Positions 21,240 through 34,004 of a stretch of 64,000 bases of DNA are shown one piece after another. The notes beneath the pieces are model-generated. The model was not told where the DNA came from. It worked only from the letters and a program-made list of their open reading frames with translations, and made no database searches. Each line of letters opens with the position of its first letter. Positions within the stretch are counted from its first letter, which is position 1. Location: assembly GCA_029168955.1 (NCBI GenBank), contig JAPDOI010000697.1, positions 244,498 to 308,497 of the forward strand. The letters run 5' to 3'. Source of the stretch: Aplectana chamaeleonis. Taxonomy: Eukaryota; Nematoda; Chromadorea; Rhabditida; Cosmocercidae. Made by a program: the position numbers and the translations under genes.

Positions 21240-21500
21240 CTTCAACTAACTCGGAGGAATCGTGCATCACAATTGCAGCGAGATAGCCTGCATCTCAGAC
21301 GTTCGCCGTTGTCCACAGGACACGAATGTGATGTCACCTCGCGCAATGCTCCCTGTAGACATGCAAATAGGGCAAGGATCGCCCCTCGAGAACTGCCCGT
21401 CGCCCCCCTCCTTGGTGCCGTAGACAACATATCGGCGGAAACGCTTTTGCTGTAGACATCCCTTCGGAGGAGGGTCTCCATCCCCGATTCCGCGTTCACA
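21240..21500 (-). repeat. Diverged GC-rich dispersed repeat (CTGTAGACAAC words)
   Basis: On the minus strand GACAACGGCGAACGTCTGAG matches 23137-23156 on the plus strand, and CTGTAGACA/CCGTAGACAAC words recur in both. Likely two degenerate copies of one element in opposite orientation. Confidence 0.55.
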
Positions 21501-21889
21501 TCCTATCAACATCCCGTAGACCTGATATTACCATTCTAGTAAAGCATCCGCCGCCTTATGACGTCACCCCTTAAACGGCGGTATGCCTCCTTTCGAAACT
21601 TGATAATGAGGCTCGATTTTCTTCATTTCGGTTCTTATCTAGCCGGAACAGAGAAATTGGACCCTATCAATCAAATTTTCTAGAGAAAAACTAACATTGG
21701 TGTGGATCCTAATGAGACTTTGCGTTCCTCTTCGGAGGCTCGAGGCCCACCTACCGTTTTGAGGTGGTGACTTTTTAGGGTCTACGATTATGCCGGAGTC
21801 ACTCACATTTTTCGCTAGTAGTAGCAAGAACATCCTCCTAGATTATCGCCGCATTCGATGCGCACCGAATATGCATTCAACTTGAAGAT

Positions 21890-22330
21890 TAGGAGCACAG
21901 TCAGGGAACGTGCTGCTGGGGAAGCACGTGCTCTTATTGTGTTTCAAATTACAGTACGTGCCCCAACAAATAAAACTTTCAATGCGTGCATGATACACAT
22001 TCAACTCGATGAGAAAAGGATTTTCCAAAAAAGGAAAGAATACAGCACTCTCTCGAGGCGGGACACAGATGCCGGCAGCGTCGCTGGTTCAATTACACGA
22101 GTTTGGGTTCTTGGCTTGCCCAACCGCTGGAGACTTCGTCCAACCAGTCGCGGCCCCAGATGGTGCTCGGCGAGCTGGCCGAATTGCATGTCGGTATGCC
22201 GGCCGCGTCGCGTGCCGATGATAACGCTAGGCTAGCTTGCAGCACGTGCTCTTGCGATTAAATATTGCAACACGTGCTCCTATCGTTTAACTTCGCAGCA
22301 CGTGCTGCTGTTTGGAGCACGTGTACCTGC
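21890..22330. repeat. CACGTG-rich palindromic repeat
   Basis: AGCACGTGCTC-like palindromes occur at 21918-21935, 22240-22250, 22268-22280, 22299-22310 and 22315-22325. CACGTG also marks 56768-56880. The middle part (22060-22220) shares CAGATGCCGGCAGCGTC and GGCCGCGTCGCGTG-type words with 35138-35310. Non-coding. Confidence 0.6.
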
Positions 22331-22904
22331 AATACACCCTTTCAATAGGTGTGGTCACTCGAGTTGGATACATACTCGACATGCATTGAATGCGGCAATT
22401 TTTTAAGCTCGCAAGGTACTCCATTTCGCTGATCCCGGACAACGCTAAAATGGCTTCCCTTGTTAACCAGAAAAGGTGATATCGGCTAACTACGCTAATT
22501 TTTTTATCTACAATTTCTTTCATCTCGCTACATTTACCGTTCCTCGAGTATTGACAACATGGATGGGAATCAGGGTGAATAAACGCCACCGAATGATCAG
22601 AGATTCCTCACAAACAACTAAAAACGACGCAAAAACTACGAACGCAGTTGCTGAAAGCTCAGTAAACCACGGAAACCTTCGGGTCCATCACGGGGAACTC
22701 CGCGAAGTGCACCTCTCGGCATGTACCAACACCCCTTTCACGCAAAGACGTTATTAAAAAACGAATCACAGATCTCACCTAATAAAAAAATGAGAAGAAT
22801 TATCATAGAGGTCTACAGCATCATCAAAAGAGAAGACGAATTGCAAATCTAATATAACCAAAAATGAGAACTCGGACGGCACAATCTTCGTGAAACATCG
22901 ATTG
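22331..22904. other. No gene recognised
   Basis: No repeat shared with other parts and no spliced frame. A 93-codon plus-strand frame (22476-22757) lacks support. Confidence 0.35.
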
Positions 22905-23156
22905 ATGGACGCTGTCACCACCCCTCTCGCGAATGTTCTGTAGAACAGCCCATCGACCTGCACCGCCGTAGACATCCCAAATTGTCGTCCTGTGGACAAC
23001 AACTCGGTCTGCGTCGATTTGTAGCAGTCGGCGCGATTTAACAGCCCGACGCCCCTGCTCAACAGCACACCGGGACGACCCCGCGTAGAGCTGCTTGTTC
23101 GCCAGCGGTGACTCGTTCTGGCGGATCAACGTCCTGTAGACAACGGCGAACGTCTG
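22905..23156 (+). repeat. Diverged GC-rich dispersed repeat, second copy
   Basis: Contains CCGTAGACATCCC, GTCCTGTGGACAAC, CAACAGCCCGACGCC-like and GTCCTGTAGACAACGGCG words. The TTTAACAGCCCGAC word reverses the TTGTCGGGCTGTTGAAA word of repeat G, suggesting a distant relation to that family. Confidence 0.5.
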
Positions 23157-24044
23157 AGATTAGGCCGAAAAACAACCCATTTTGCCTGGTCGGCCCATTG
23201 TGTTCTATTACTCGTATTAATGTGGGTTATTTCGCAGCCAGATGGCGGGAAAATACTGCTTCGATCTGAAATCGCTCCGTCCAGCGATTTAGAATCGCTC
23301 GGGCGAACGTAATTTAGCGTGAAATAGACGGACAATTGCGGACCACGCCGCAGGAATCAGAAGAAAGTTTTTTTCTAGGCGTTCCTAGTTATTTCTTGGG
23401 ACATTGTTGCCCTTACCTTTTGAATAAAAGAGTTTTGCATTGTTTTTAATCGAAAAATGGTTCCGAAAAACGATGCGGGGGGAAATTTGCTTGAGCGAAA
23501 CTTAAAACTACGACTAAGGTTACTAGTTGCTAGAAGCTCTGAAAAAAATGATGTCTCGGTATCCTTATAATATTTTCTCATTTCTCTCATCGTAAATATG
23601 TCATAAATACACGTTTTTCCCTTTCACATGCCGTATTCTATGCGAGTGAACTGTGACGTCTGCAATTTTGCGCCACATACAGGCCATAAAACGGCCAAAT
23701 TCTCACCGTCGACTGCGTACCACGCGCTGCGCGACCGCACGCGCGTCGGAAGCGGACAAGTTTTGGCCGCCGCGCTTCGACTAGACGAATCGCTTCCATC
23801 ATGGAAGCGACGCGATTAGTCGAAGCGACCAAGCAAAATAAAGCAGGTCGCTTCGACCAGCTATGAAATACCCCAGTCGCTCGGCGATCGCGGCTGAAAC
23901 TGCAAACTGTTCCAACCCGTCGCGATTCAGTGCAAGAGCTTTTGGCGCGACGGGTGTTGTAACTGTTGGCAGTGCCGCGACTAGTCGAAGAGACCTGATA
24001 TGAATCAGTCTTTACACATGCCCCTTCACGAAATAGCCGATAGG
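23157..24044. other. No gene recognised; TCGACTAGTCGAAGCG words
   Basis: The 23740-24000 part has GCTTCGACTAGACGAATCGC facing GCGATTAGTCGAAGCGACC, and further TAGTCGAAG words, so it is probably another old foldback. The remainder shows nothing. Confidence 0.4.
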
Positions 24045-24290
24045 TTTCTGAAATTTTAGCTTCCTGGTAAAAGTAATGATTGGTCATATTTGCGAAAAAC
24101 TAGATTTCAAAAAAGTCGAAAAAAATGCCTCGAAATATTTTAGAAAAGGGAAAAGAAAAAATAACTTGAAGAAATTTAAAACTGGAAAATGTAGTGAAAT
24201 GAACATAATACGATTTGGCTGTCAAGCATAGACCAACTATCAAATCATTAGGCATCAATTTCACCTTTAGCGTCGTCATCAAAGCTTATC
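24045..24290 (+). repeat. Dispersed repeat H, copy 1
   Basis: Blocks TTCCTGGTAAAAGTAATGAT, GGAAAATGTAGTGAAAT and TACGATTTGGCTGTCAAGC match 53625-53830 in reverse orientation and, more distantly, the arms of the foldback at 52440-53378 (TTCCTGGCAAAAGTAAAGAT, GATTTGGCAGTCGAG). It is therefore a single arm of a foldback family. Confidence 0.75.
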
Positions 24291-24403
24291 CGCGCAAAGG
24301 GTGAATATGCTGAGCGGTTGGATATCAGTCAGCGCAAAGAGTGAAAATACCGCCAGCGCTAACATGTTAATGCGTATCAGTTGTTGAGCGGCTGGACATC
24401 ACT

Positions 24404-25500
24404 CACAAGGGAAGTATAAAAAGCGTAGGTCGGATCTGCCAAAACGACTAGTATGGTTAGTATCTCTTCTGGATCAATAGTAAAAATGCGCAGTATCCCG
24501 CCGCGAGCCGCAGGTTCAAAAAAGTTATGAGCATTTTTCAAGCCTGGAGAAAAGGCAAGGGTACCCATCAGGCATTTTTTTTGGAGCTTCAAAAAATTTT
24601 CTCGGATTTAGCTCAAAAGTTGTACGTAGGGAGAATCTAGGGTGGCGAACACGAATCTGGAGTCCGTTTGTCGAAATTTTGAGGTTTACTGTAGGTTACG
24701 GTAGGCTACATGTCATTTAGGGATCAAAACCCACCTTAGTATTTTGAAAATCGACAAACGGACGTTAAATTCGTATTCTCCACCCCCAGTAACCCCCGTA
24801 TACAAATTTTGAGTAAAATCTGAGATTTTGACCAAACTACCGTATACCCACCGTAATCTACCGTAATATGCAAAAAGTCGATAAACGGACTCCAGATTCG
24901 TGTTTAGCACTCTAAATAACCCTCAGCAAATGATTTTGAGACATATCTATCGTAGAAAACCGGAAATCTCGAAAGTGGCGTTTTTCCCTCGAAATTTTCC
25001 GCGGTTGGGAAGCTTCAAACGAAATGAGCCGAAAACTTTCGAAAATCGACTAATAAATCACAGAATCGTGATCAGCGCCCCAAAAAACCCCCTGGGAGAA
25101 TTTTAAGTCAAATCTGGAACATTTTTCTAAAACGCTTCCAGAGCCCTCAATTAGTAGAAATAGGCGCCCAACCGAAAATCCGTAAGTCCAAAACGCTGTC
25201 AGTCTGGACAAAGTACGGAAAATGTTCGTTCACCCAAAATTTTCTCAGGGTGGTAGTTTTGGGTGCTGAACACATTTATGAGGTCCGTTTCCGGATTTTC
25301 CGAAGAATAACGCGCTTTTTGGAAGGTACAAAAAGCACAAAAAATTAGCTTTTTAAGCTTGTAACTTCTTGGAACCTGCGGCTCGCGGCGGGATACTGCG
25401 GAGTTTTACTATTGAGCCACAAGAGATACTAACGACACTAGTCGTTTTGGCAGATCAGACCTACGCTTTGTATACTTCCCTTGTCAGCGCAAAGGGTGAA
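24404..25500. mobile_element. 1.1-kb inverted-repeat element
   Basis: Arms 24404-24535 and 25370-25500 mirror each other: AGGGAAGTATA, AGCGTAGGTC, ATCTGCCAAAACGACTAGT, TTAGTATCTCTT and CGCAGTATCCCGCCGCGAGC. The words GCGCAAAGGGTGAA lie just outside. Inside, a second inverted repeat (24645-24705 and 24850-24910) has CGAATCTGGAGTCCGTTT arms flanking GTTACGGTAGG/CTACCGTAATC runs. No transposase frame found. Confidence 0.8.
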
Positions 25501-25574
25501 AGTACCGCCGTTGCTGGCATCTCAGAAATTTCTAAACAAGTGAAAACATCTCAGCGAAAACATGATAAAACAAT
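25501..25574. other. Spacer
   Basis: Short stretch between the inverted-repeat element and the promoter-like cassette. Nothing recognised. Confidence 0.4.
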
Positions 25575-25700
25575 TGATCACGTCCCAATGTGTTTACCGT
25601 GAGCACAGCCGGTATAAAAGCCGCCTCATCTCACTAGAGTCCTCATTCGGCATTCTGATGCCGGCCCTGAAAGGTGACTTCGGGTCAGTCTCCGGAGGCC
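25575..25700 (+). promoter_or_regulatory. Dispersed TATA-box promoter-like cassette, copy 2
   Basis: GCCGGTATAAAAGCCGCCTC with TATAAAAG at 25613-25620, then CATTCGGC (25652), CCGGCCCTGAAAGGTGAC and TTCGGGTCAGTCTCCGG. It is colinear with the minus-strand cassette at 2103-2235 and shares GAAGGTGACTACGAGTCA-type sequence with 56545-56570. Downstream is GC-rich (25740-25850) with a run of about eleven G. No gene was found behind it. Confidence 0.45.
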
Positions 25701-26082
25701 AGCATAATTTTGGCTACTGGGAGGATACAGTGGGTATCCTCACGGCGGGGGGGGGGCGAGTTACGCAGCGGTCCGCAGAGGGTGGCTCCTCACAGCAGAC
25801 CTCGGCGGAGATTACGCCCATGTTGCGGACAAGGCGGGGCTTCTTGCGCTGTGGATCTTCAAATTCGTGAAATTTTCGAGGTAAACTCACCCATTTTTCG
25901 AGGTAATTTCACCTCATTTTCGGGGTGAATTGGACCCTCTCTCGCTGCCAGTTCGCACCATTTTCACGGGATATTCACACCATTCTCACCTATCCTAGCG
26001 GCAAATTCACCCATACAGTGAATTTAACGCGACAAATTAAGACTTCATTCCGACTTGCACATGGGCATCAACTCTCTTTTGC
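25701..26082. other. No gene recognised; TTTCGAGGT/TTCACCC words
   Basis: 25865-26030 has repeated TTTTCGAGGTAA, TTTCACC and AATTCACCC words in a loosely tandem pattern. No open frame with support. Confidence 0.4.
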
Positions 26083-26160
26083 TGAGGTATCAAGTCTCGA
26101 ATTGGCAGAGGCGGTAATCAGCATACTCAGACATTCGCTGTTATGAGTTCGATACCAAAA
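26083..26160 (+). repeat. tRNA-like (SINE-type) sequence
   Basis: TTGGCAGAGGCGGTA resembles a Pol III A box and ATGAGTTCGATACC a B box, about 40 bases apart as in tRNA genes. CATACTCAGACATTC and the B box recur in reverse at 53483-53530. Acceptor and anticodon stems do not pair well, so it is not a functional tRNA gene by eye; a tRNA-derived SINE head is the better reading. Confidence 0.35.
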
Positions 26161-26827
<667 letters not shown>

Positions 26828-26954
26828 CGAGAAGAGTTGCATGCATAGTAGACTAGTAATCGTTTTCGTGTAAAACACTTGTTCGGAGGAGAATAAATGT
26901 TCTATGAAGTCATTTTGATAAGGGTTTTGAAGCTATGTAGAATTATAGTGTTGA

Positions 26955-27420
26955 AGGCAGCATACACGCTCGTAAACGTAATTGAGATAACTACGGAATT
27001 AGAATGGTATGGCACCCAACACAACGCTCACGCATTTTGAAGCGTCAAAAACGACCCACAATGACGCTAAACGAATGTGAAGTTGGCCCCAGCGAGGTAT
27101 TTCTCCGCCTCCTGTATTCGCGTCCTCTTCCAAAACAAGGGTGCTGGGCCATTCCCACCGTCGGCAACGTTTGTGGGTGGTGAAATAGGTACAATAGGTG
27201 AACCACACACATCGACGAAGGTGGAAATGGCCCAGCACCCCTGTTTTGGAGGACGCAAATACAGGGGGTGGGCAAATACAGGGGCGGGGCCAACTTCTCA
27301 CTCGTGTAGCGTCATTGTGTATCGTTTTTGACGATTCAAAAGCGTGAGCGTTGTGTTGGGTGCCATACCATTCTAATTCCGTGGTTATCTCAATTACGTT
27401 TACGAGCGTGTATGCTGCCT
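26955..27420. mobile_element. TTAA foldback (AGGCAGC family), complete copy A
   Basis: 466 bp with ends AGGCAGCATACACGCTCGTA and its mirror. Flanks TTGA (26951-26954) and TTAA (27421-27424). Arms include GATAACTACGGAATTAGAAT, CGTCAAAAACGACCCACAAT, GTTGGCCCC and CACCGTCGGCAACG; the loop lies near 27195. Non-coding MITE. It directly abuts copy B. Confidence 0.93.
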
Positions 27421-27424
27421 TTAA

Positions 27425-27885
27425 AGGCAGCGTACACGCTCGTAAACGTGATGGAGATAACTACGGAAATAGAATGGCATGGCCCAGATTACAACGCCTA
27501 CGCATTTTGAAGTATCAAAAACGACCCACAATGCCGCTACATGAGTTAGAAGTAGGCCCCGCCCTGTATTTTCACGCCCCCTGTATTTGCCTTTTTCCTG
27601 CAACGCAAGGTTGCTGGGTAATTTTCACCGTCGGTACTGTTGGTAGATTGCTCAACAAGTGAACCACACACGTCACTGACAGCGAAGATGGCCCAGCAAC
27701 CCTGCGTTGGAGGAAAATGACAAATACAGGGGGCGTAAAAATACAGGGCGGGGCCAACTTCTAACTCATGTAGCGGCGTTGTGGGCCATTTTTGTCACTT
27801 CAAAATGCGTAGGCATTATGTTGTAGGCCATACGGCTCGATCCACATTGTTATCCCAACCACGTTTACGAGCGTGCATGCTGCCT
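27425..27885. mobile_element. TTAA foldback (AGGCAGC family), complete copy B
   Basis: 461 bp, same structure as copy A, flanked by TTAA at 27421-27424 and 27886-27889. The two copies share one TTAA, so one transposed precisely into the target duplication of the other. Sequence differences between A and B (for example CAACGCCTACGC versus CAACGCTCACGC) show they are separate insertions, not a local tandem duplication. Confidence 0.93.
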
Positions 27886-27889
27886 TTAA

Positions 27890-28427
27890 GTTTTGCAACG
27901 AGTTGGTGATCAAAAATCACATTTTGCTCGTATATGTACAACCATTTTGGAAACCTGTGAGAAACTGATAGCAGATTAAAACTCCCATCTTCCGCCAACC
28001 AAACGAATTGTGGTGAGCGCGAAGCGCTCACCAGATTTGGCTTTGATTGGCCATCGCGCAACCCCCTGATCTCAGTATCAGGGTCCAGAGTAAACGTAGG
28101 AAGACCGTTCTTTTTGCATTTAATATACTTTAAAAAGCTGAATAACTGTTCAAAAAATGGTCCTTAATGGTTACCTGAGATTCGAGAAAAAGTGTCAAAA
28201 CCCCGTCATTTTGGTCGAAAAAATGTTCATCTCCTTTTTTTTCAGTTGGCGTTCACGATCTTGTTGGAAACCTTATCGTTGAGCTAGAGAGCTCATTTTT
28301 TGCCAGGGAGCTGGTTAAGTTTGCACCTAGCTCCCGTCAAGTTTTGAAGTTGGTAGCTCAATTTTCGCGGAACCTCAAAATTGAGGATCATGAAAGACAA
28401 AAACACGCAAACATCTTACTATATCAC
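27890..28427. other. No gene recognised; left flank of satellite S1
   Basis: GCGAGCGC-like words at 28010-28035 (GTGAGCGCGAAGCGCTCACC, a 10-bp palindrome) are the only feature. The satellite begins abruptly after ATATCACCC. Confidence 0.5.
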
Positions 28428-31400
28428 CCGAGGTAGAGTGTGCCGGACGCCGTAGAAAATGTGCGGGACCCAAGGTAGAGTGCGCCAGGCGGCGCAGAAA
28501 GTATGCGGGTCCCAAATGCGAGTGTGCCGCACGCCGTAGAAAGTGTGCGGGACCCAAGGTAGAGTGCGCCGGACGCCGCAGAAAGTATGCGGGACCCAAA
28601 TGCGAGTGCGCCGAACGCCGAAGAAAGTGTGCGGGACCCAAGTGGAAGTGCGCCGGACGTCGTAGGAAGTGTGCGGGATCCAAGTGGAAGTGCGCCAGAC
28701 GCCGTAGGGAGTATGCGGGATCCAAGGTAGAGTGCGCCGGACACTGTAGAAAGTGTGTGGGACCCAAGTGGGAGTGCGCCAGACGCCGTAGGGAGCATGC
28801 GGGATCCAAGTGGAAGTGCGCCAGACACCTTGGGGAGTATGTGGGATCCAAGGTAGAGTGCGCCGGACACTGTAGAAAGTGTGTGGGACCCAAATGCGAG
28901 TGCGCCAAACGCCGAAGAAAGTGGGCCGGACCCAAGTGGGAGTGCTCAGGACGCCATAGAAAATGAGCGGGACCCAAGGTAGAGTGTGCCGGACGCCGTA
29001 GAAAATGTGCGGGACCCAAGGTAGAGCGCGCCAGACGGCGCAGAAAGTATGCGGGACCCAAATGCGAGTGTGCCGCACGCCGTAGAAAGTGTGCGGGTCC
29101 CAAATGCGAGTGTGCCGCACGCCGTAGAAAGTGTGCGGGACCCAAGGTAGAGTGCGCCAGACGCCGCAGAAAGTATGCGGGACCCAAATGCGAGTGCGCC
29201 AAACGCTGAAGAAAGTGAGCGCGACCCAAGGTAGAGTGTGCCGGACGCCATAGAAAATGTGTGGGACCCAAGTAGGAGTGCGCCGGACGTCGTAGGAAGT
29301 GTGCGGGATCCAAGTGGAAGTGCGCCAGACGCAGTAGGGAGTATGCGGGAACCAAGTGGGGGTGCGCAGGACGCCGTAGAAGGTGTGCGGGACCCAAGGT
29401 AGAGTGCGCCGGACGCCGTAGGAAGTGGGCGGGACCCAAGTGGGAGTGCGCAGGACGCCGTAGATAATGTGTGGGATCCAAATGGGAGTGCGCCAAACGC
29501 CGAAAAAAGTGGGCGGGACCCAAGTGGGAGTGCTCAGGACGCCATAGAAAATGTGCGGGACCCAAGTAGGAGTGCGCAGAACGCCGTAAAAAGTGTGCGG
29601 GACCCAAGGTAGAGTGCGCCGGACGCCAGATAAAGTATGTGGGACCCAAATGCGAGTGCGCCGGACGCCGAAGAAAGTGTGCGGGACCCAAGTGGTAGTG
29701 CTCAGGACGCCTTAGAAAATGTGCGGGACCCAAGTGGGAGTGCGCGGGACGCCATAGAAAGTGTGCGGGACTCAAGTGGGAATGCGTAGGACGCCGCAGG
29801 AAGTGTGTGGGACCCAAATGCGAGTGCGCCGGGAATCGTAGGAAGTGTTCGGGACCAAAGGTAGAGAGCGCCGGACGCTGTAGAAAGTGCGTGGGACCCA
29901 AGTGGGAGTGCGCCAGACGCCGTGGGGACTATGCGGGATCCAAGTGGGAGTGCGCCAAACGCCGTAGGGAGTATGCGGGATCCAAGTGGAAGTGCGCAGG
30001 ACGCAGTAGAAGGTGTGCGGGACGCAAGGTAGAGTGCGCCGGACGCCGTAGGAAGTGGGCAGGACTCAAGTGGGAGTGCGCAGGACGCCGTAGAAAATGT
30101 GTGGGATCCAAATGCGAGTGCGCCAAACGCCGAAAGAAGTGTTCGGGCCCCAAGGTAGAGTGCGCCGGACGCCAGATAGAGTATGTGGGACCCAAATGCG
30201 AGTGCGCCGGACGCCGAAGAAAGTGTGCGGGACCCAAGTGGGAGTGCTCAGGATGCCATAGAAAATGTGCGGGACCCAAGTAGGAGTGCGCAGATCGCCG
30301 TAGAAAATGTGCGGGACCCAAGGTAGAGTGCGCCAGACGGCGCAGAAAGTATGCGGGACCCAAATGCGAGTGTGCCGCACGCCGTAGAAAGTGTGCGGGA
30401 CCCAAGGTAGAGTGCGCCACACGCCGCAGAAAGTATGCGGGACCCAAATGCGAGTGCGCCAAACGCCGAAAAAAGTGTGCGGGACCCAAGTGGAAGTGCG
30501 CCGGACGTCGTAGGAAGTGTGCGGGATCCAAGTGGAAGTGCGCCAGACGCCGTAGGGAGTATGCGGGATCCAAGGTAGAGTGCGCCGGACACTGTAGAAA
30601 GTGTGTGGGACCCAAGTGGGAGTGCGCCAGACGCCGTAGAAAGTGTGTGGGACCCAAGGTAAAGTGCGCCGGACGCCGTAGAAAGTGTGTGGGACCCAAG
30701 TGGGAGTGCTCAGGACGTCATAGAAAGTGAGCGGGACCCAAGGTAGAGTGTGCCGGACGCCATAGAAAATGTGTGGGACCCAAGGTAAAGTGCGCCGGAC
30801 GCCGTAGAAAGTGTGTGGGACCCAAATGCGAGTGCGCCAGACGCCTTGGGGAGTATGTGGGATCCAAGGTAGAGTGCGCCGGACGCCGTAGAAAGTGTGT
30901 GGGACCCAAGTGGGAGTGCGCCAGACGCCGTAGGGAGCATGCGGGATCCAAGTGGAAGTGCGCCAGACACCTTGGGGAGTATGTGGGATCCAAGGTAGAG
31001 TGCGCCGGACGCCGTAGAAAATGTGTGGGACCCAAGTGGGAGTGCTCAGGACGTCATAGAAAGTGAGCGCGACCCAAGGTAGAGTGTGCCGGACGCCACA
31101 GAAAACGTGTGGGACCCAAGTAGGAGTGCGCCGGACGTCGTAGGAAGTGTGCGGGATCCAAGTGGAAGTGCGCCAGACGCAGTAGGGAGTATGCGGGAAC
31201 CAAGTGGGAGTGCGCAGGACGCCGTAGAAGGTGTGCGGGACCCAAGGTAGAGTGCGCCGGACGCCGTAGGAAGTGGGCGGGACCCAAGTGGGAGTGCGCA
31301 GGACGCCGTAGATAATGTGTGGGATCCAAATGCGAGTGCGCCAAACGCCGAAAAAAGTGGGCGGGACCCAAGTGGGAGTGCTCAGGACGCCATAGAAAAT

Positions 31401-34000
31401 GTGCGGGACCCAAGTAGGAGTGCGCAGAACGCCGTAAAATGGGTGCGGGACCCAAGGTAGAGTGCGCCGGACGCCAGATAAAGTATGTGGGACCCAAATG
31501 CGAGTGCGCCGGACGCCGAAGAAAGTGTGCGCGACCCAAGTGGTAGTGCTCAGGACGCCTTAGAAATTGTGCGGGACCCAAGTGGGGTGCGCGGGACGCC
31601 ATAGAAAGTGTGCGGGACTCAAGTGGGAATGCGCGGGACGCCGCAGGAAGTGTGTGGGACCCAAATGCGAGTGCGCCGGGAATCGTAGGAAGTGTTCGGG
31701 ACCAAAGGTAGAGAGCGCCGGACGCTGTAGAAAGTGCGTGGGACCCAAGTGGGAGTGCGCCAGACGCCGTGGGGACTATGCGGGATCCAAGTGGGAGTGC
31801 GCCAAACGCCGTAGGGAGTATGCGGGATCCAAGTGGAAGTGCGCAGGACGCAGTAGAAGGTGTGCGGGACGCAAGGTAGAGTGCGCCGGACGCCGTAGGA
31901 AGTGGGCAGGACTCAAGTGGGAGTGCGCAGGACGCCGTAGAAAATGTGTGGGATCCAAATGCGAGTGCGCCAAACGCCGAAAGAAGTGTTCGGGCCCCAA
32001 GGTAGAGTGCGCCGGACGCCAGATAGAGTATGTGGGACCCAAATGCGAGTGCGCCGGACGCCGAAGAAAGTGTGCGGGACCCAAGGTAGAGTGCGCTAGA
32101 CGCCGCAAAAAGTATGCGGGACCCAAATGCGAGTGCGCCAAACGCCGAAAAAAGTGTGCGGGACCCAAGTGGAAGTGCGCCGGACGTCGTAGGAAGTGTG
32201 CGGGATCCAAGTGAAAGTGCGCCAGACGCCGTAGGGAGTATGCGGGATCCAAGGTAGAGTGCGCCGGACACTGTAGAAAGTGTGTGGGACCCAAGTGGGA
32301 GTGCGCCAGACGCCGTAGAAAGTGTGTGGGACCCAAGGTGAAGTGCGCCGGACGCCGTAGAAAGCGTGTGGGACCCAAGTGGGAGTGCTCAGGACGTCAT
32401 AGAAAGTGAGCGGGACCCAAGGTGGAGTGTGCCGGACGCCATAGAAAATGTGTGGGACCCAAGGTAAAGTGCGCCGGACGCCGTAGAAAGTGTGTGGGAC
32501 CCAAATGCGAGTGCGCCAAACGCCGAAGAAAGTGGGCCGGACCCAAGTGGGAGTGCTCAGGACGCCATAGAAAATGAGCGGGACCCAAGGTAGAGTGTGC
32601 CGGACGCCGTAGAAAATGTGCGGGACCCAAGGTAGAGCGCGCCAGACGGCGCAGAAAGTATGCGGGACCCAAATGCGAGTGCGCCGAACGCCGAAGAAAG
32701 TGTGCGGGACCCAAGTGGAAGTGCGCCGGACGTCGTAGGAAGTGTGCAAGATCCAAGTGGAAGTGCGCCAGACGCCTTGGGGAGTATGTGGGATCCAAGG
32801 TAGAGTGCGCCGGACGCCGTAGAAAGTGTGTGGACCCAAGTGGGAGTGCGCCGGACGCTGTAGAAAGTGTGTGGGACCCAAGTGGGAGTGCGCCAGACGC
32901 CGTAGGGAGTATGCGGGATCCAAGTGGAAGTGCGCCAGACGCCTTGGGGAGTATGTGGGATCCAAGGTAGAGTGCGCCGGACGCCGTAGAAAGTGTGTGG
33001 GACCCAAGTGGGAGTGCTCAGGACGTCATAGAAAGTGAGCGCGACCCAAGGTAGAGTGTGCCGGACGCCACAGAAAACGTGTGGGACCCAAGTAGGAGTG
33101 CGCCGGACGTCGTAGGAAGTGTGCGGGATCCAAGTGGAAGTGCGCCAGACGCCTTGGGGAGTATGTGGGATCCAAGGTAGAGTGCGCCGGACGCCGTAGA
33201 AAATGTGTGGGACCCAAGTGGGAGTGCTCAGGACGTCATAGAAAGTGAGCGCGACCCAAGGTAGAGTGTGCCGGACGCCATAGAAAATGTGTGGGACCCA
33301 AGTAGGAGTGCGCCGGACGTCGTAGGAAGTGTGTGGGACCCAAGTGGGAGTGCGCCAGACGCCGTAGGGAGCATGCGGGATCCAAGTGGAAGTGCGCCAG
33401 ACGCCGAAGAAAGTGTGCGGGACCCAAGTGGTAGTGCTCAGGACGCCTTAGAAAATGTGCGGGACCCAAGTGGGAGTGCGCGGGAGGCCATAGAAAGTGT
33501 GCGGGACTCAAGTGGGAATGCGTAGGACGCCGCAGGAAGTGTGTGGGACCCAAATGCGAGTGCGCCGGGAATCGTAGGAAGTGTTCGGGACCAAAGGTAG
33601 AGAGCGCCGGACGCTGTAGAAAGTGCGTGGGACCTGGCGGAGTGCGCCAGACGCCGTGGGGACTATGCGGGATCCAAGTGGGAGTGCGCCAAACGCCGTA
33701 GGGAGTATGCGGGATCCAAGTGGAAGTGCGCAGGACGCAGTAGAAGGTGTGCGGGACGCAAGGTAGAGTGCGCCGGACGCCGTAGGAAGTGGGCAGGACT
33801 CAAGTGGGGTGCGCAGGACGCCGTAGAAAATGTGTGGGATCCAAATGCGAGTGCGCCAAACGCCGAAGAATGTGGGCGGGACCCAATTGGGAGTACTCAG
33901 GACGCCATAGAAAATGTGCGGGACCCAAGTAGGAGTGCGAAGAACGCCGTAAGAAGTGTTCGGGCCCCAAGGTAGAGTGCGCCGGACGCCAGATAGAGTA
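28428..34000. repeat. Satellite S1, 42-bp monomer, left part of array
   Basis: About 133 monomers. Key blocks per unit: GTGTGCGGGACCCAAG, then GTAGAGTGCGCC or TGGGAGTGCGCC, then GGACGCCGTAGAAA. Recurrent variants include GGGATCCAAG, GCCGTAGGGAGTATG and GCTCAGGACG. Diagnostic variants recur at steps of 44-45 monomers: GCAGTAGGGAG at 29331 and 31179 (1848 bases), GGGAATCGTAGG at 29831, 31678 and 33567 (1847 and 1889 bases), i.e. a higher-order repeat of about 1.85 kb. Because the period is 14 codons, the minus strand stays open for up to 508 codons without meaning. Confidence 0.98.
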
Positions 34001-34004
34001 CTCA

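Noticed and set aside
25741..25756. Poly-G runs (also 52347 and 59346) as G-quadruplex regulators
   Set aside because: They are single homopolymer runs at repeat edges, without the spaced G-tract pattern; more likely slippage products.
26083..26160. Functional tRNA gene
   Set aside because: Box-like motifs are present but the acceptor and anticodon stems do not pair; kept only as SINE-like.
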